In this document: one piece after another, positions 31,880-40,142 of the stretch
Layout: every line of letters begins with the position of its first letter
Position numbering within the stretch: the stretch's first letter is position 1
Assembly: GCF_009707515.1 (NCBI RefSeq)
Contig: NZ_WLYI01000024.1
Span: 40,656-104,655 of the forward strand
Direction: 5' to 3'
DNA: 64,000 nt
DNA from: Pseudomonas karstica
GTDB lineage: Bacteria; Pseudomonadota; Gammaproteobacteria; Pseudomonadales; Pseudomonadaceae
The notes under the pieces: model-generated
What the model was told of the DNA's origin: nothing
Seen by the model: only the letters and a program-made list of their open reading frames with translations
Databases searched by the model: none
Made by a program: the position numbers and the translations under genes

Positions 31880-33037
31880 TCAGGCCTGGGCAGTCTCGGC
31901 CGGTGAAACAATGCTGGTCTTGCCGCCACGGGACTTGCCGGAACTCAGGTACTCGGCAATCGACTCCTGGGTCACTTCCCCGAGGAATACCCGCTCGGCA
32001 TCCATCACCGGCAACCATGAACGGTTGAACTCGTACATCCGCGACAGCAGGATGCGCAAGTGCTCGTCAAACGCCGCCGTGGCGTTGAACTCCAGCAGGT
32101 ATTGGCCACAGTTACCGGACTGACGATGCAGGTCGCGGCGTCGTACATAACCCAGCGCCTTGTTCTCGCCATCGGTGACCACCACGTAGCGGCGGTCATG
32201 CTCATCCATCAGCTCCAGGGCATCAGCCACTGGGGTTTCCGGGCTCACCGAGGGTGCGTTGTCCGCCGCGTCTTCGGCCTTTACCAGTAACAGGCGCTTG
32301 AGGGTGCTGTCCTGGCCGACAAAGCTGCTGACGAATTCGTCGGCAGGGTGGGCCAACAGAGTGTCCGGGTGGTCGATCTGCAACAGCTTGCCGGCGCGGA
32401 AGATGGCGATCTTGTCTCCCAGCTTGATGGCTTCGTCGATGTCGTGGCTGACCATGATCACGGTCTTGTTCAGCGCGCGTTGCATCTCGAAGAATTCGTT
32501 CTGGATCATCTCGCGGTTGATCGGGTCGACCGCGCCGAACGGCTCGTCCATCAGCAGCAACGGCGCATCGGCCGCCAGGGCGCGAATCACGCCGATCCGC
32601 TGTTGCTGGCCGCCAGATAACTCACGCGGGTAGCGGTGCAGGTACTGCTTGGGCTCCAGCTTGATCATGCTCATCAACTCGCGGGCGCGGTCGTGGCATT
32701 TTTGCTTGTCCCAGCCCAGCAATTTGGGCACGACCACGATATTTTCTTCGATGGTCATGTTGGGGAACAGGCCGATCTGCTGAATCACGTAGCCGATATT
32801 GCGGCGCAGGGTCACTTCGTCGAGGTCGGTGGTGTCTTCGCCGTTGATCAGGATCTTGCCCGAGGTCGGACGGATCAGGCGGTTGATCATTTTCAGCGTG
32901 GTGCTCTTGCCGCAGCCCGATGGCCCCAGGAATACGCAAATCTCGCCTTCGTTGACGGTCAGGCTCACGTCGTTAACGGCGGTGATGGTCTTGCCGTTGC
33001 TTTGGAAGGTCTTGGACAGGCTTTGAAGTTCGATCAT
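31880..33037 (-). CDS. Osmoprotectant (glycine betaine/choline/carnitine) ABC transporter ATPase with CBS domains
   Basis: 385 residues from ATG 33037. ABC domain with Walker A GPSGCGKST, signature LSGGQQQRIGV and Walker B LLLMDEPFGAVD, then about 130 residues holding two CBS domains, which in OpuA/OpuC ATPases sense ionic strength. Last gene of a four-gene operon; its ATG overlaps the upstream permease stop (ATGA). The set permease-binding protein-permease-ATPase matches OpuC or YehZYXW systems. The exact substrate cannot be told from sequence. Confidence 0.88.
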   Translation of the reverse strand: MIELQSLSKTFQSNGKTITAVNDVSLTVNEGEICVFLGPSGCGKSTTLKMINRLIRPTSGKILINGEDTTDLDEVTLRRNIGYVIQQIGLFPNMTIEENIVVVPKLLGWDKQKCHDRARELMSMIKLEPKQYLHRYPRELSGGQQQRIGVIRALAADAPLLLMDEPFGAVDPINREMIQNEFFEMQRALNKTVIMVSHDIDEAIKLGDKIAIFRAGKLLQIDHPDTLLAHPADEFVSSFVGQDSTLKRLLLVKAEDAADNAPSVSPETPVADALELMDEHDRRYVVVTDGENKALGYVRRRDLHRQSGNCGQYLLEFNATAAFDEHLRILLSRMYEFNRSWLPVMDAERVFLGEVTQESIAEYLSSGKSRGGKTSIVSPAETAQA

Positions 33038-33687
33038 TTGAGCAATCCTTTTGGAGTCAGCGAGCGTTGCAGCCATTGCAGAAGCAGGTCGGCGAAGATG
33101 GCCAGGAGACTGACCAGCACGGCGCCAACGATCAGCATCGACATGTCGCTGCGGCTGATGGAAGCCAGAATAAGTACACCCAGGCCACCGGCGCCGATGG
33201 TGGCGGCGATGGTCATGACACCAATGTTCATCACTACGGCGGTGCGCACACCGGCGAGGATCACCGGCACGGCAATGGGCAACTCGACCATGCGCAGGCG
33301 CTGGCCGAAGGTCATGCCGATGCCGCGAGCGGCTTCGCGAATGCCCGGCTCCACGCCCGTGAGTGCCAGGTATGTGTTACGCATGATGGGCAACAGGGAG
33401 TAGAGGAACACGGCGGTGATCGCCGGCATTGGCCCCAGGCCCTGGCCGAACTTGGAGTAGAACGGCAGCAGCAGGCCGAACAGGGCGATGGATGGCACCG
33501 TCAGCAGCACCGTGGCGCTGGCTTGCAGCGGGCCGGCCAGTGTCGGGAAGCGGGTCATCAGCACACCCAGGGGCACGCCGACGACAATTGCGAGGACCAC
33601 TGCGATACCGACCAGGGTGATGTGCTGCCAGGTCAGGTGCAGGACCTGTGTCCAGTCAAGATGGGAAAAGGCGTTTAAAAATTCCAT
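33034..33687 (-). CDS. Osmoprotectant ABC transporter permease (OpuCB-like)
   Basis: 217 residues, about five to six transmembrane helices, with the BPD_transp_1 signature loop (EAARGIGMTFGQRLRMVELPIAVPVILAG) split around residue 140, where the ATPase docks. It overlaps the ATPase start by 4 bp and begins 11 bp after the binding-protein gene. The short size is normal for OpuCB/OpuCD-type permeases. Confidence 0.87.
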   Translation of the reverse strand: MEFLNAFSHLDWTQVLHLTWQHITLVGIAVVLAIVVGVPLGVLMTRFPTLAGPLQASATVLLTVPSIALFGLLLPFYSKFGQGLGPMPAITAVFLYSLLPIMRNTYLALTGVEPGIREAARGIGMTFGQRLRMVELPIAVPVILAGVRTAVVMNIGVMTIAATIGAGGLGVLILASISRSDMSMLIVGAVLVSLLAIFADLLLQWLQRSLTPKGLLK

Positions 33688-33698
33688 GTCTTTTCCTC

Positions 33699-34592
33699 TT
33701 AGTTGATTGGATGCTGGCGCAGGAAGTCTGCTGCGACAACGGATGGGCTTTCATGGTCAACATCGACCCGTGCGTTGAGTTCGCGCATGGTTTCGTCATC
33801 GAATAGCGCCGCCAGCGGCTTGAGGTCAGCGGCCAGTTGCGGGTGGGCGTCGAGATAAACCTGGCGCACCACCGGCGCTGCGGTGTAGTCAGGGAAATAA
33901 TGCTTGTCGTCTTCCAGTACCTTCAATTTGAAGGCGTTGAGACGACCGTCGGTGGTATAGACCAGGCCCGCAAACACTTGCCCGTTACGCAGGGCGGTGT
34001 AGACCAGGCCGGCGTCCATCTGCCGGGTGTTCTTGCGGGTCAGGTTCATGTCGTACAGCTTGACCATGCCCGCCAGGCCGTCGGAGCGGTTGGCGAATTC
34101 GGTGTCCAGGGCTACCAGGCGATTTTCCCCGGAGTCTTCGGCCAGGGCGCGGGTCAGGTCGCTGATGCTATTGATCTGCGGGTATTGCTTGGCCATGTTC
34201 TCTGGCAGTGCCAGGGCGTAGGTGTTGCTGAATTTCGACGGCGACAGCCAGACCAATCCTTTTTTTGCGTCGAGTTCTTTCACGCGGGCATAAGACTGTT
34301 CACTGTCGAGTTTCTCGTCGACATGGTTGTAGGCTACCAGCGACACGCCGGTGTACTCCCAAAGCATGTCCAACTGCCCGCTTTCCTGGGCACTGCGCGC
34401 CAGGTTGCTGCCCAGACCGCTGGTCACGCGGGTGTCATAGCCCTTGGTGCGTAGGTACTGGGAGGTGATTTCGGCCAGCAGGGTCTGTTCGGTAAACACC
34501 CGGGCGCCGATGCGGATCACCGGTTTTTCAGCGGCTTGCGCAATACCTGCCAACAGCAGGATGCAGCCTAGTATCAAAGTCAGTTTTTTCAT
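33699..34592 (-). CDS. Osmoprotectant ABC transporter substrate-binding protein
   Basis: 297 residues from ATG 34592. Sec signal peptide (MKKLTLILGCILLLAGIAQA) with cleavage after AQA, so a periplasmic rather than lipid-anchored protein. OpuAC/QAT domain: VIRIGARVFTEQTLLAEI at the start of the mature chain, the GLGSNLARSAQESGQLDMLWEYTG ligand-binding segment in two halves, and a tail VVAADFLRQHPIN. The upstream permease ends 20 bp before it. Ligands are likely choline, carnitine or betaines. Confidence 0.88.
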   Translation of the reverse strand: MKKLTLILGCILLLAGIAQAAEKPVIRIGARVFTEQTLLAEITSQYLRTKGYDTRVTSGLGSNLARSAQESGQLDMLWEYTGVSLVAYNHVDEKLDSEQSYARVKELDAKKGLVWLSPSKFSNTYALALPENMAKQYPQINSISDLTRALAEDSGENRLVALDTEFANRSDGLAGMVKLYDMNLTRKNTRQMDAGLVYTALRNGQVFAGLVYTTDGRLNAFKLKVLEDDKHYFPDYTAAPVVRQVYLDAHPQLAADLKPLAALFDDETMRELNARVDVDHESPSVVAADFLRQHPIN

Positions 34593-34612
34593 GTTGATTC
34601 CTTTGCCAAGCC

Positions 34613-35329
34613 TTAAGACGCGCGCAATCCGCGTTCCAGCCAGAGGCGGCTGGTCATGGTCACCAGACCGTCGAGCAATAAGGCCAGCAGCGCGGTGCAA
34701 GCTGCGCCGAGTAGCAGTTGCGGCTGATTGTTCAGGGCGATGCCCGGGAAAATCAGGCTGCCGAGACTGTTGGCGCCAATCAGGAACGCCAGCGGTGCGG
34801 TACCGACGTTGATCGCCAGGGCCACGCGCACACCGCCGATGATGATTGGCACGGCGTTGGGTAGTTCCACGCGAAACAGCACTTGGCGTGGGGTCATGCC
34901 GATGCCGACGGCGGCTTCTTTCAGGGAACCCTGGACGTTTTTCAGGCCTTCATAAGTGTTGCGCACGATGGGCAGTAACGAGGCGAGAAACAGGGCGAAG
35001 ATCGCAGGGCCGCTGCCAATGCCCAGGATGCCGAGGGCGATGGCCAGTACCGCCAGGGGAGGGATGGTGTTACCGATGTTGAAGATTTGCATGAAGCGTT
35101 CTGCGCGCCCGACCATGTTCGGTCGGCTAAGCAGGATACCGGCGGGGATCCCCACAATCAGGGCGGCCAGCATGGAGACCAGGACAAGAATCAGGTGAGC
35201 TTGCAGGTAAAACAACAAATCGTCGCGGTACATCTCGAACGTGTTGATGCCGATCCAGTGGACCAGCAGGGCCAGGAGAGCGACGACAACCGCACCTCCT
35301 ATCAGCCCTTTGCCATAGCGAATAGCCAC
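34613..35329 (-). CDS. Osmoprotectant ABC transporter permease (OpuCD-like)
   Basis: 238 residues, GTG start, first gene of the operon. Membrane helices at about 12-30 and four to five more from 48 onward; the ATPase-docking loop is EAAVGIGMTPRQVLFRVELP near 140. It is paralogous to the permease at 33034-33687, and the two presumably form a heterodimer. The 340 bp before it are shared with the divergent prfC gene. Confidence 0.87.
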   Translation of the reverse strand: MAIRYGKGLIGGAVVVALLALLVHWIGINTFEMYRDDLLFYLQAHLILVLVSMLAALIVGIPAGILLSRPNMVGRAERFMQIFNIGNTIPPLAVLAIALGILGIGSGPAIFALFLASLLPIVRNTYEGLKNVQGSLKEAAVGIGMTPRQVLFRVELPNAVPIIIGGVRVALAINVGTAPLAFLIGANSLGSLIFPGIALNNQPQLLLGAACTALLALLLDGLVTMTSRLWLERGLRAS

Positions 35330-35669
35330 AGGCAGACTCCTTTATTTCTGTCGGCGAACACATTCCCCTGTGGCATTGCCATTCCTGGCAGCCGGTGAAT
35401 GTGGTCGCGAAATGCAACTCGCCAATGCCGGTCAGACGGCATGAGGTCGAGCCATGAGCGCAGCCTCGTCAGGCTAACTTGCTGATTTTTCAGCCCCTGT
35501 TATGAGTGCGGTAACAGGAGAGTGGACGCCTCCACCTTTTAAAAGGTTCCATATTTGGCAGCATTTAGCCACCCTTTTGGCACGGGCAACCGGTCGAGCG
35601 GTGGTCGCTCAACCCCGGTTTAGGCTATACTCGCCGCCCTTTTTTGACTCACCTGCCAGGCGATTTCCC
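35330..35669. other. Divergent intergenic region, osmoprotectant operon / prfC
   Basis: No ORF is supported. The prfC side has a possible -10 TATACT (35626-35631) with only a weak -35 (TGGTCG, 35602-35607). The middle is moderately AT-rich (CACCTTTTAAAAGG). An in-frame upstream extension of prfC through this region lacks family support. Confidence 0.5.
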
Positions 35670-37253
35670 ATGACCCACCAGGCCGCCGAAGTCGCGAAAC
35701 GCCGCACTTTCGCCATTATTTCCCACCCCGATGCCGGTAAAACCACCATCACCGAAAAGCTCCTGCTGATGGGCAAGGCGATCGCAGTGGCCGGCACGGT
35801 GAAATCCCGCAAGTCCGACCGCCATGCCACATCCGACTGGATGGAGATGGAGAAGCAGCGGGGTATTTCCATTACCACCTCGGTCATGCAGTTCCCGTAT
35901 CGCGACCATATGGTCAACCTGCTGGACACCCCGGGTCACGAAGACTTCTCCGAAGACACTTACCGCACCCTGACCGCAGTGGACTCGGCGTTGATGGTCC
36001 TCGATGGCGGTAAAGGCGTCGAGCCACGTACCATCGCGCTGATGGACGTCTGCCGTCTGCGGGACACGCCGATTGTCAGCTTCATCAACAAGCTCGACCG
36101 CGACATCCGTGACCCGATCGAACTGCTCGACGAGATCGAAGCCGTGCTGAAGATCAAGGCTGCGCCGATCACCTGGCCGATCGGCTGCTACCGCGACTTC
36201 AAGGGTGTGTACCACCTGGCCGACGACTACATCATTGTCTACACCGCCGGTCACGGTCACGAACGCACCGAAGTCAAAATCATCGAGAAACTCGACTCCG
36301 ACGAGGCTCGTGCCCATTTGGGCGACGAGTACGACCGCTTTGTCGACCAACTGGAACTGGTGCAGGGCGCCTGCCACGCGTTTAACCAGCAAGAGTTCCT
36401 GGATGGTCAACTGACGCCGGTATTCTTCGGTACTGCCCTAGGCAACTTCGGCGTCGATCACGTACTCGACGCGGTGGTCAACTGGGCACCCAAGCCACTG
36501 GCCCGTGTTGCCAACGAACGTACTGTAGAGCCGGTGGAAGAGAAATTTGCAGGCTTTGTGTTCAAGATCCAGGCGAACATGGACCCAAAACACCGCGACC
36601 GTATCGCCTTTATGCGCATCTGCTCCGGCAAATACGAAAAAGGCATGAAGATGCGCCATGTGCGCACCGGCAAGGACGTGCGCATCGGCGATGCCCTGAC
36701 CTTCTTCTCCTCCGAGCGTGAGCAGTTGGAAGAAGCTTTTGCCGGCGACATCATCGGCCTGCACAACCACGGCACCATCCAGATCGGCGACACCTTCACC
36801 GAAGGCGAAGTGCTGAGCTTCACCGGCATCCCGCACTTCGCCCCGGAACTGTTCCGCCGTGTGCGTCTGCGCGATCCGCTCAAGTCCAAGCAATTGCGTC
36901 AGGGCTTGCAGCAGTTGGCGGAAGAGGGCGCGACCCAAGTGTTCTTCCCCGAACGCAGCAACGACATCATCCTCGGCGCCGTGGGCGTGCTGCAGTTCGA
37001 TGTGGTGGCCAGTCGCTTGAAGGATGAATACAAGGTCGAGTGCTCCTACGAGCCGATCACCGTGTATTCGGCGCGCTGGATCGATTGCAGTGATAAGAAA
37101 AAGCTCGAAGAGTTCAGGGTCAAGGCGGTCGAAAACCTCGCCATCGACGGCGGCGGCCACCTGACCTACCTGGCCCCGACCCGGGTCAACCTGGCGCTGA
37201 TGGAAGAACGCTGGCCGGACGTGAAGTTCCGCGCAACTCGTGAACATCATTAA
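35670..37253 (+). CDS. prfC: Peptide chain release factor 3
   Basis: GTPase that removes RF1/RF2 from the ribosome after termination. 527 residues from ATG 35670. GTP-binding motifs: G1 SHPDAGKTT, the switch region KQRGISITTS, G3 DTPGHEDFS and G4 NKLDRD; domains II and III follow, with QFDVVASRLKDEY near the C-terminus. The frame is open upstream to 35502, but the family starts at MTHQAAEVAKRRTF. A strong terminator follows at 37272. It is the last core gene before the AT-rich island. Confidence 0.97.
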   Translation: MTHQAAEVAKRRTFAIISHPDAGKTTITEKLLLMGKAIAVAGTVKSRKSDRHATSDWMEMEKQRGISITTSVMQFPYRDHMVNLLDTPGHEDFSEDTYRTLTAVDSALMVLDGGKGVEPRTIALMDVCRLRDTPIVSFINKLDRDIRDPIELLDEIEAVLKIKAAPITWPIGCYRDFKGVYHLADDYIIVYTAGHGHERTEVKIIEKLDSDEARAHLGDEYDRFVDQLELVQGACHAFNQQEFLDGQLTPVFFGTALGNFGVDHVLDAVVNWAPKPLARVANERTVEPVEEKFAGFVFKIQANMDPKHRDRIAFMRICSGKYEKGMKMRHVRTGKDVRIGDALTFFSSEREQLEEAFAGDIIGLHNHGTIQIGDTFTEGEVLSFTGIPHFAPELFRRVRLRDPLKSKQLRQGLQQLAEEGATQVFFPERSNDIILGAVGVLQFDVVASRLKDEYKVECSYEPITVYSARWIDCSDKKKLEEFRVKAVENLAIDGGGHLTYLAPTRVNLALMEERWPDVKFRATREHH

Positions 37254-37271
37254 GGTTTGAGCGGTAGATAG

Positions 37272-37306
37272 AAGGGCGAAGCTGTGATGGCTTCGCCCTT
37301 TTTTTT
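37272..37306 (+). terminator. Terminator of prfC
   Basis: AAGGGCGAAGC / GCTTCGCCCTT, an 11-bp perfect stem with a 7-nt loop, followed by TTTTTT. It marks the left border of the accessory island. Confidence 0.93.
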
Positions 37307-37392
37307 CGCCAATACGTTCAGTTTTTGAGCTTCCCCGCAAACGCATTAGATCCGCCAGTGAGATGTCGGCTTACGGCTCACTATCGTCAATC

Positions 37393-37509
37393 ATGGTCCT
37401 TAGCAAACTTGCCACCACTGTTGAGTGGGATTTTTCCGTAGGGCTGTTTCTTTTGGTTTGTGGCCTCGTTCTTCTTCTACGGTACTGGGGCTTTTACTCT
37501 CGACACTAA
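37393..37509 (+). CDS. Possible 38-aa single-pass membrane peptide
   Basis: ATG...TAA frame with an N-terminal hydrophilic part (MVLSKLATTVEWD), one strongly hydrophobic helix at residues 14-29 (FSVGLFLLVCGLVLLL) and a basic aromatic tail (RYWGFYSRH). Positive-inside rule would place the tail in the cytoplasm. There is no clear Shine-Dalgarno. It lies between the prfC terminator and the PLP enzyme gene on the same strand. I do not recognise it. Confidence 0.35.
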   Translation: MVLSKLATTVEWDFSVGLFLLVCGLVLLLRYWGFYSRH

Positions 37510-37602
37510 GAACGAAGGCGACTAGGTTCGAGGAAGGTGCTCGACATTATATCAATCGAAGTTGATAGGTTCGCCGATACTGGGTATCCAAAAGGACAGG
37601 GA

Positions 37603-38550
37603 ATGAAACTTGATGACATTGGTAATACTCCTCTTCTGGAAATAGAACGGCTGGCTAACAATGGAAACCGTATTTTCTCAAAGTGCGAGTTTATGAACCC
37701 CACCGGAAGCCATAAAGATCGAACCTATCTCAATATAGTCAGTGCGCTGGAAAGCAAAGGTGTCATTAAGAAGGGTATGACACTGATTGACTGCTCTACA
37801 GGTAATGGTGGCGCGGCTCTAGCGTGGATAGGTAAGGAGAAAGGCTACAGCATCAAGATTTTCATGCCGGAAGGGATGACAGAGGAGCGGAAAGAGCAAA
37901 TCCGCTCATTTGGAGCGCAGATTATTGAAACGCCAAAAGAAACGTTTCTTAACGGCTCCGTGAACGGTGCCAAAAAGTATTTAGAACGTCACAATGACGG
38001 GGATACCTATTTTTTGGATCAGGCAAATACTCTGCTCAACAAAGAAGCTTGGCACGCGTGTGGCGAAGAAATAGTTGAGGCGTTAAAGACGAAAGGAGTG
38101 GTTCCCGATTTTTTCATTTGTTCCATTGGTACAGGGGGTACATTTTCAGGTATCGCAGAGATTTTAAAACGAGAGTATAAAAATATTACAACGATTGGAA
38201 TTGAGGTTGACCGTTCCGCCCCTTTGTATGCTTCAAGGAACGGTCTTGATTTTGAACACCATTCCCATAATTTGATGGGGGTGGGCGCCGGCGTGTTATC
38301 AGTTAATACCGTATCGAGCTTGATTGACGATGTGATGGTTGTGGATGATGGTGAATCTTGGGGTAGGATGAAAAGATTTATTGCGGAGTGCGATTTAGGT
38401 ATTGGGCCTACGTGTGGCGCTAATTTGGTCGTGTGCGAACAAATAAGCAAGCTATTTGATAATAAAAACATTGTTACGCTGTTTTTTGATAGCTCGTGGA
38501 AATACAAAAGCCGGTGGGACGGTCTGTATCCAGAGTACGTGGGGGGATAA
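37603..38550 (+). CDS. PLP-dependent fold-type II enzyme (cysteine synthase / threonine synthase-like)
   Basis: 315 residues from ATG 37603, which has AAAGGACAGGGA just upstream; a GTG at 37537 is in frame but badly spaced. The PLP lysine is in NPTGSHKDRT (about residue 40), the phosphate-binding loop is in SIGTGGTFSGIA (about 197), and the substrate-binding segment is STGNGGAALAW. So it does beta-replacement/elimination or gamma chemistry on an O-activated Ser, Thr or homoserine. GSHKDR is closer to threonine-synthase-type lysine motifs than to CysK (SVKDR). No other cysteine or threonine pathway gene is near. It is followed 3 bp later by the PRT gene. AT-rich codons unlike prfC suggest transfer. 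Confidence 0.8.
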   Translation: MKLDDIGNTPLLEIERLANNGNRIFSKCEFMNPTGSHKDRTYLNIVSALESKGVIKKGMTLIDCSTGNGGAALAWIGKEKGYSIKIFMPEGMTEERKEQIRSFGAQIIETPKETFLNGSVNGAKKYLERHNDGDTYFLDQANTLLNKEAWHACGEEIVEALKTKGVVPDFFICSIGTGGTFSGIAEILKREYKNITTIGIEVDRSAPLYASRNGLDFEHHSHNLMGVGAGVLSVNTVSSLIDDVMVVDDGESWGRMKRFIAECDLGIGPTCGANLVVCEQISKLFDNKNIVTLFFDSSWKYKSRWDGLYPEYVGG

Positions 38551-38553
38551 ATA

Positions 38554-39117
38554 ATGTTGCTTAAAGAAATTTATAAAAATGCTAAGGTTGTTAATTCCGG
38601 TAAAGCATTGACTACCGTTAATGAGTTTACCGACCAGCTGCCGGCATTAAGGCCTGAAGTACTTCTCGAGGTCGCTTACAAAGTCATTAAGTTGATGGAT
38701 TTTACTGCTGATAAAATCGTGACTGAAGAGGATAAGGGTGCCCCACTGGCTACGGCGGTATCCATATTGACCGGTATACCGATGGCAATGGCGAGATGGT
38801 ATCCATATAGCTTGGATTCGGTAAATGAAAGTGTTGTCAGTATCAGTTCCGAGTACTTTGAGGGGAAAATGTATCTCAATGGTGTTCAGCCTGGAGACCG
38901 TATCACTGTTATTGACGACACCTTAAGCACTGGAGGCGCGGTTATCTCCCTTATCGAGGCCATCAGGAATTGTGGGGGGAAAGTTGTTGACATTATTTGT
39001 GTGGTGGAAAAAATTCAAAATGGCGGGGCTAATAAGGTCTTCAAGGAGACTGGCATCAACGTAAAAACAATAATGAAAATTATGGTGAGTAAGGAAGGGG
39101 TCGAGGTAGTCGAATAA
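38554..39117 (+). CDS. Adenine-PRT-like phosphoribosyltransferase
   Basis: 187 residues, type I phosphoribosyltransferase fold. The PRPP-binding motif VIDDTLSTGGAV is at about residues 116-127, preceded by a hood region with EEDKGAPLATAVSILTGIP as in Apt/Xpt-type enzymes. It starts 3 bp after the PLP enzyme stop and ends in a TAATG overlap with a 28-aa ORF. The base motif for purine recognition is not obvious, and a salvage role would be odd in this setting. A repurposed PRT acting on a pathway intermediate is an inference. I cannot name the substrate. Confidence 0.75.
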   Translation: MLLKEIYKNAKVVNSGKALTTVNEFTDQLPALRPEVLLEVAYKVIKLMDFTADKIVTEEDKGAPLATAVSILTGIPMAMARWYPYSLDSVNESVVSISSEYFEGKMYLNGVQPGDRITVIDDTLSTGGAVISLIEAIRNCGGKVVDIICVVEKIQNGGANKVFKETGINVKTIMKIMVSKEGVEVVE

Positions 39118-39203
39118 TGACTGCCTTGATGGGTGTAGGTGTAAGTTTCGACGATGTGGTAGGCGCTGTAAATGAACGGTGTAGCCTTAATAAAGATAGG
39201 TGA
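39117..39203 (+). CDS. 28-aa ORF coupled to the PRT gene
   Basis: ATG overlaps the PRT stop by one base (TAATG), with GAGG 10 nt before it. It encodes a small peptide beginning MTALMGVGVSFDDVVGAV and ending NERCSLNKDR, with one Cys at residue 22. The stop is 15 bp before the exporter gene. It may be a real micro-peptide (for example a scaffold or a signal) or merely a coupling ORF that keeps ribosomes moving to the exporter gene. No homologue is known to me. Confidence 0.4.
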   Translation: MTALMGVGVSFDDVVGAVNERCSLNKDR

Positions 39204-39218
39204 GTTGAGGTCGGAATC

Positions 39219-40142
39219 TTGAAAAAAACCGGTGTTGTACTAGGCCTGCTATTTTGTTTTATTAGTGCTGCCTTTGACGTATATGTTGCATTTTTGACTC
39301 AAGCAATCAGTACGCTGCTCGTGATTTTTTATTGTTTTGTTTCTTCAGGTGTTCTATTTTTAGCCTACACCCTACTCAAAGATAAAGCGTCCTTGTTATT
39401 CAGGATTAAAAGAGATATGCCTTTGGTGGTACTGGCAAATGTTTCTGTTTTGTTCAATTGGGGAGGGCTATTTTACGCGCTTCGTTATCTGGAGCCTGCC
39501 GTCGTCGGGGTCGCGTCCGTTGCGTGTGGGCCGGCACTTACTTTGGTTATTTCGGCGTTCGACAAAGAAGGTGGTAGGGCCGGTAGAATAGAAACGGTTA
39601 TTTCCTATTTGGTGCTGTTGTCTGTTGGGATCATGTTGTACAACTCGTTTGTCGGCGATAGTGGCATTTCTTCAAATAGTCAAGAGCAACGTGTGCTGGG
39701 GATTGTTAGTGTTGTAGTGTGTGCGCTGGGGACGGTGTTGTACACCATTGTGTCGAAGAGGCTTTTTTCTCGCGCTTGGGCTGTTCACGAGATACTGGCA
39801 ACCCGAAATATTCTGATGATTGTGCTGTGTGTGGTTTTGATACTCAATAGTGGTGCGTCATTTGGTGTGTCAAGCAGCCTTGTAGTACCAATGTTGATAC
39901 TGGTTGTTGTGGGGCATTTGCTTCCTGTTTATTTGATTCAGAAAACTATATTTCATCTGAGTGCGATTCATGTGTCCCTGGTGCTGCTCACCCTGCCGGT
40001 CTTTACGTTGGCATTGCAATATCTAGACTCCAGGGTGGAGTTCTCGGCTCCTAGTATGGTGGCGATCATAATTATTGTTTTGCTTTTGGGTGTGCTGGCA
40101 CTTTATAAGGTCAATGAGGCAAGGCGGGTTCGAAATGATTAA
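39219..40142 (+). CDS. EamA/DMT-family exporter
   Basis: 307 residues with about ten transmembrane helices in two five-helix EamA repeats (roughly 1-140 and 155-300). TTG start with GAGG 8 nt upstream, beginning MKKTGVVLGLLFCF. The family exports amino acids and small metabolites (RhtA, YdcZ-like). The last 8 bp overlap the ATP-grasp gene, so export and ligation are translationally coupled. Export of the cluster product, giving self-protection, is the likely role. Confidence 0.82.
   Translation: MKKTGVVLGLLFCFISAAFDVYVAFLTQAISTLLVIFYCFVSSGVLFLAYTLLKDKASLLFRIKRDMPLVVLANVSVLFNWGGLFYALRYLEPAVVGVASVACGPALTLVISAFDKEGGRAGRIETVISYLVLLSVGIMLYNSFVGDSGISSNSQEQRVLGIVSVVVCALGTVLYTIVSKRLFSRAWAVHEILATRNILMIVLCVVLILNSGASFGVSSSLVVPMLILVVVGHLLPVYLIQKTIFHLSAIHVSLVLLTLPVFTLALQYLDSRVEFSAPSMVAIIIIVLLLGVLALYKVNEARRVRND

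Noticed and set aside
35502..35669. N-terminal extension of prfC
   Set aside because: The frame is open but the added residues are not RF3-like and the ATG at 35670 gives the family N-terminus.
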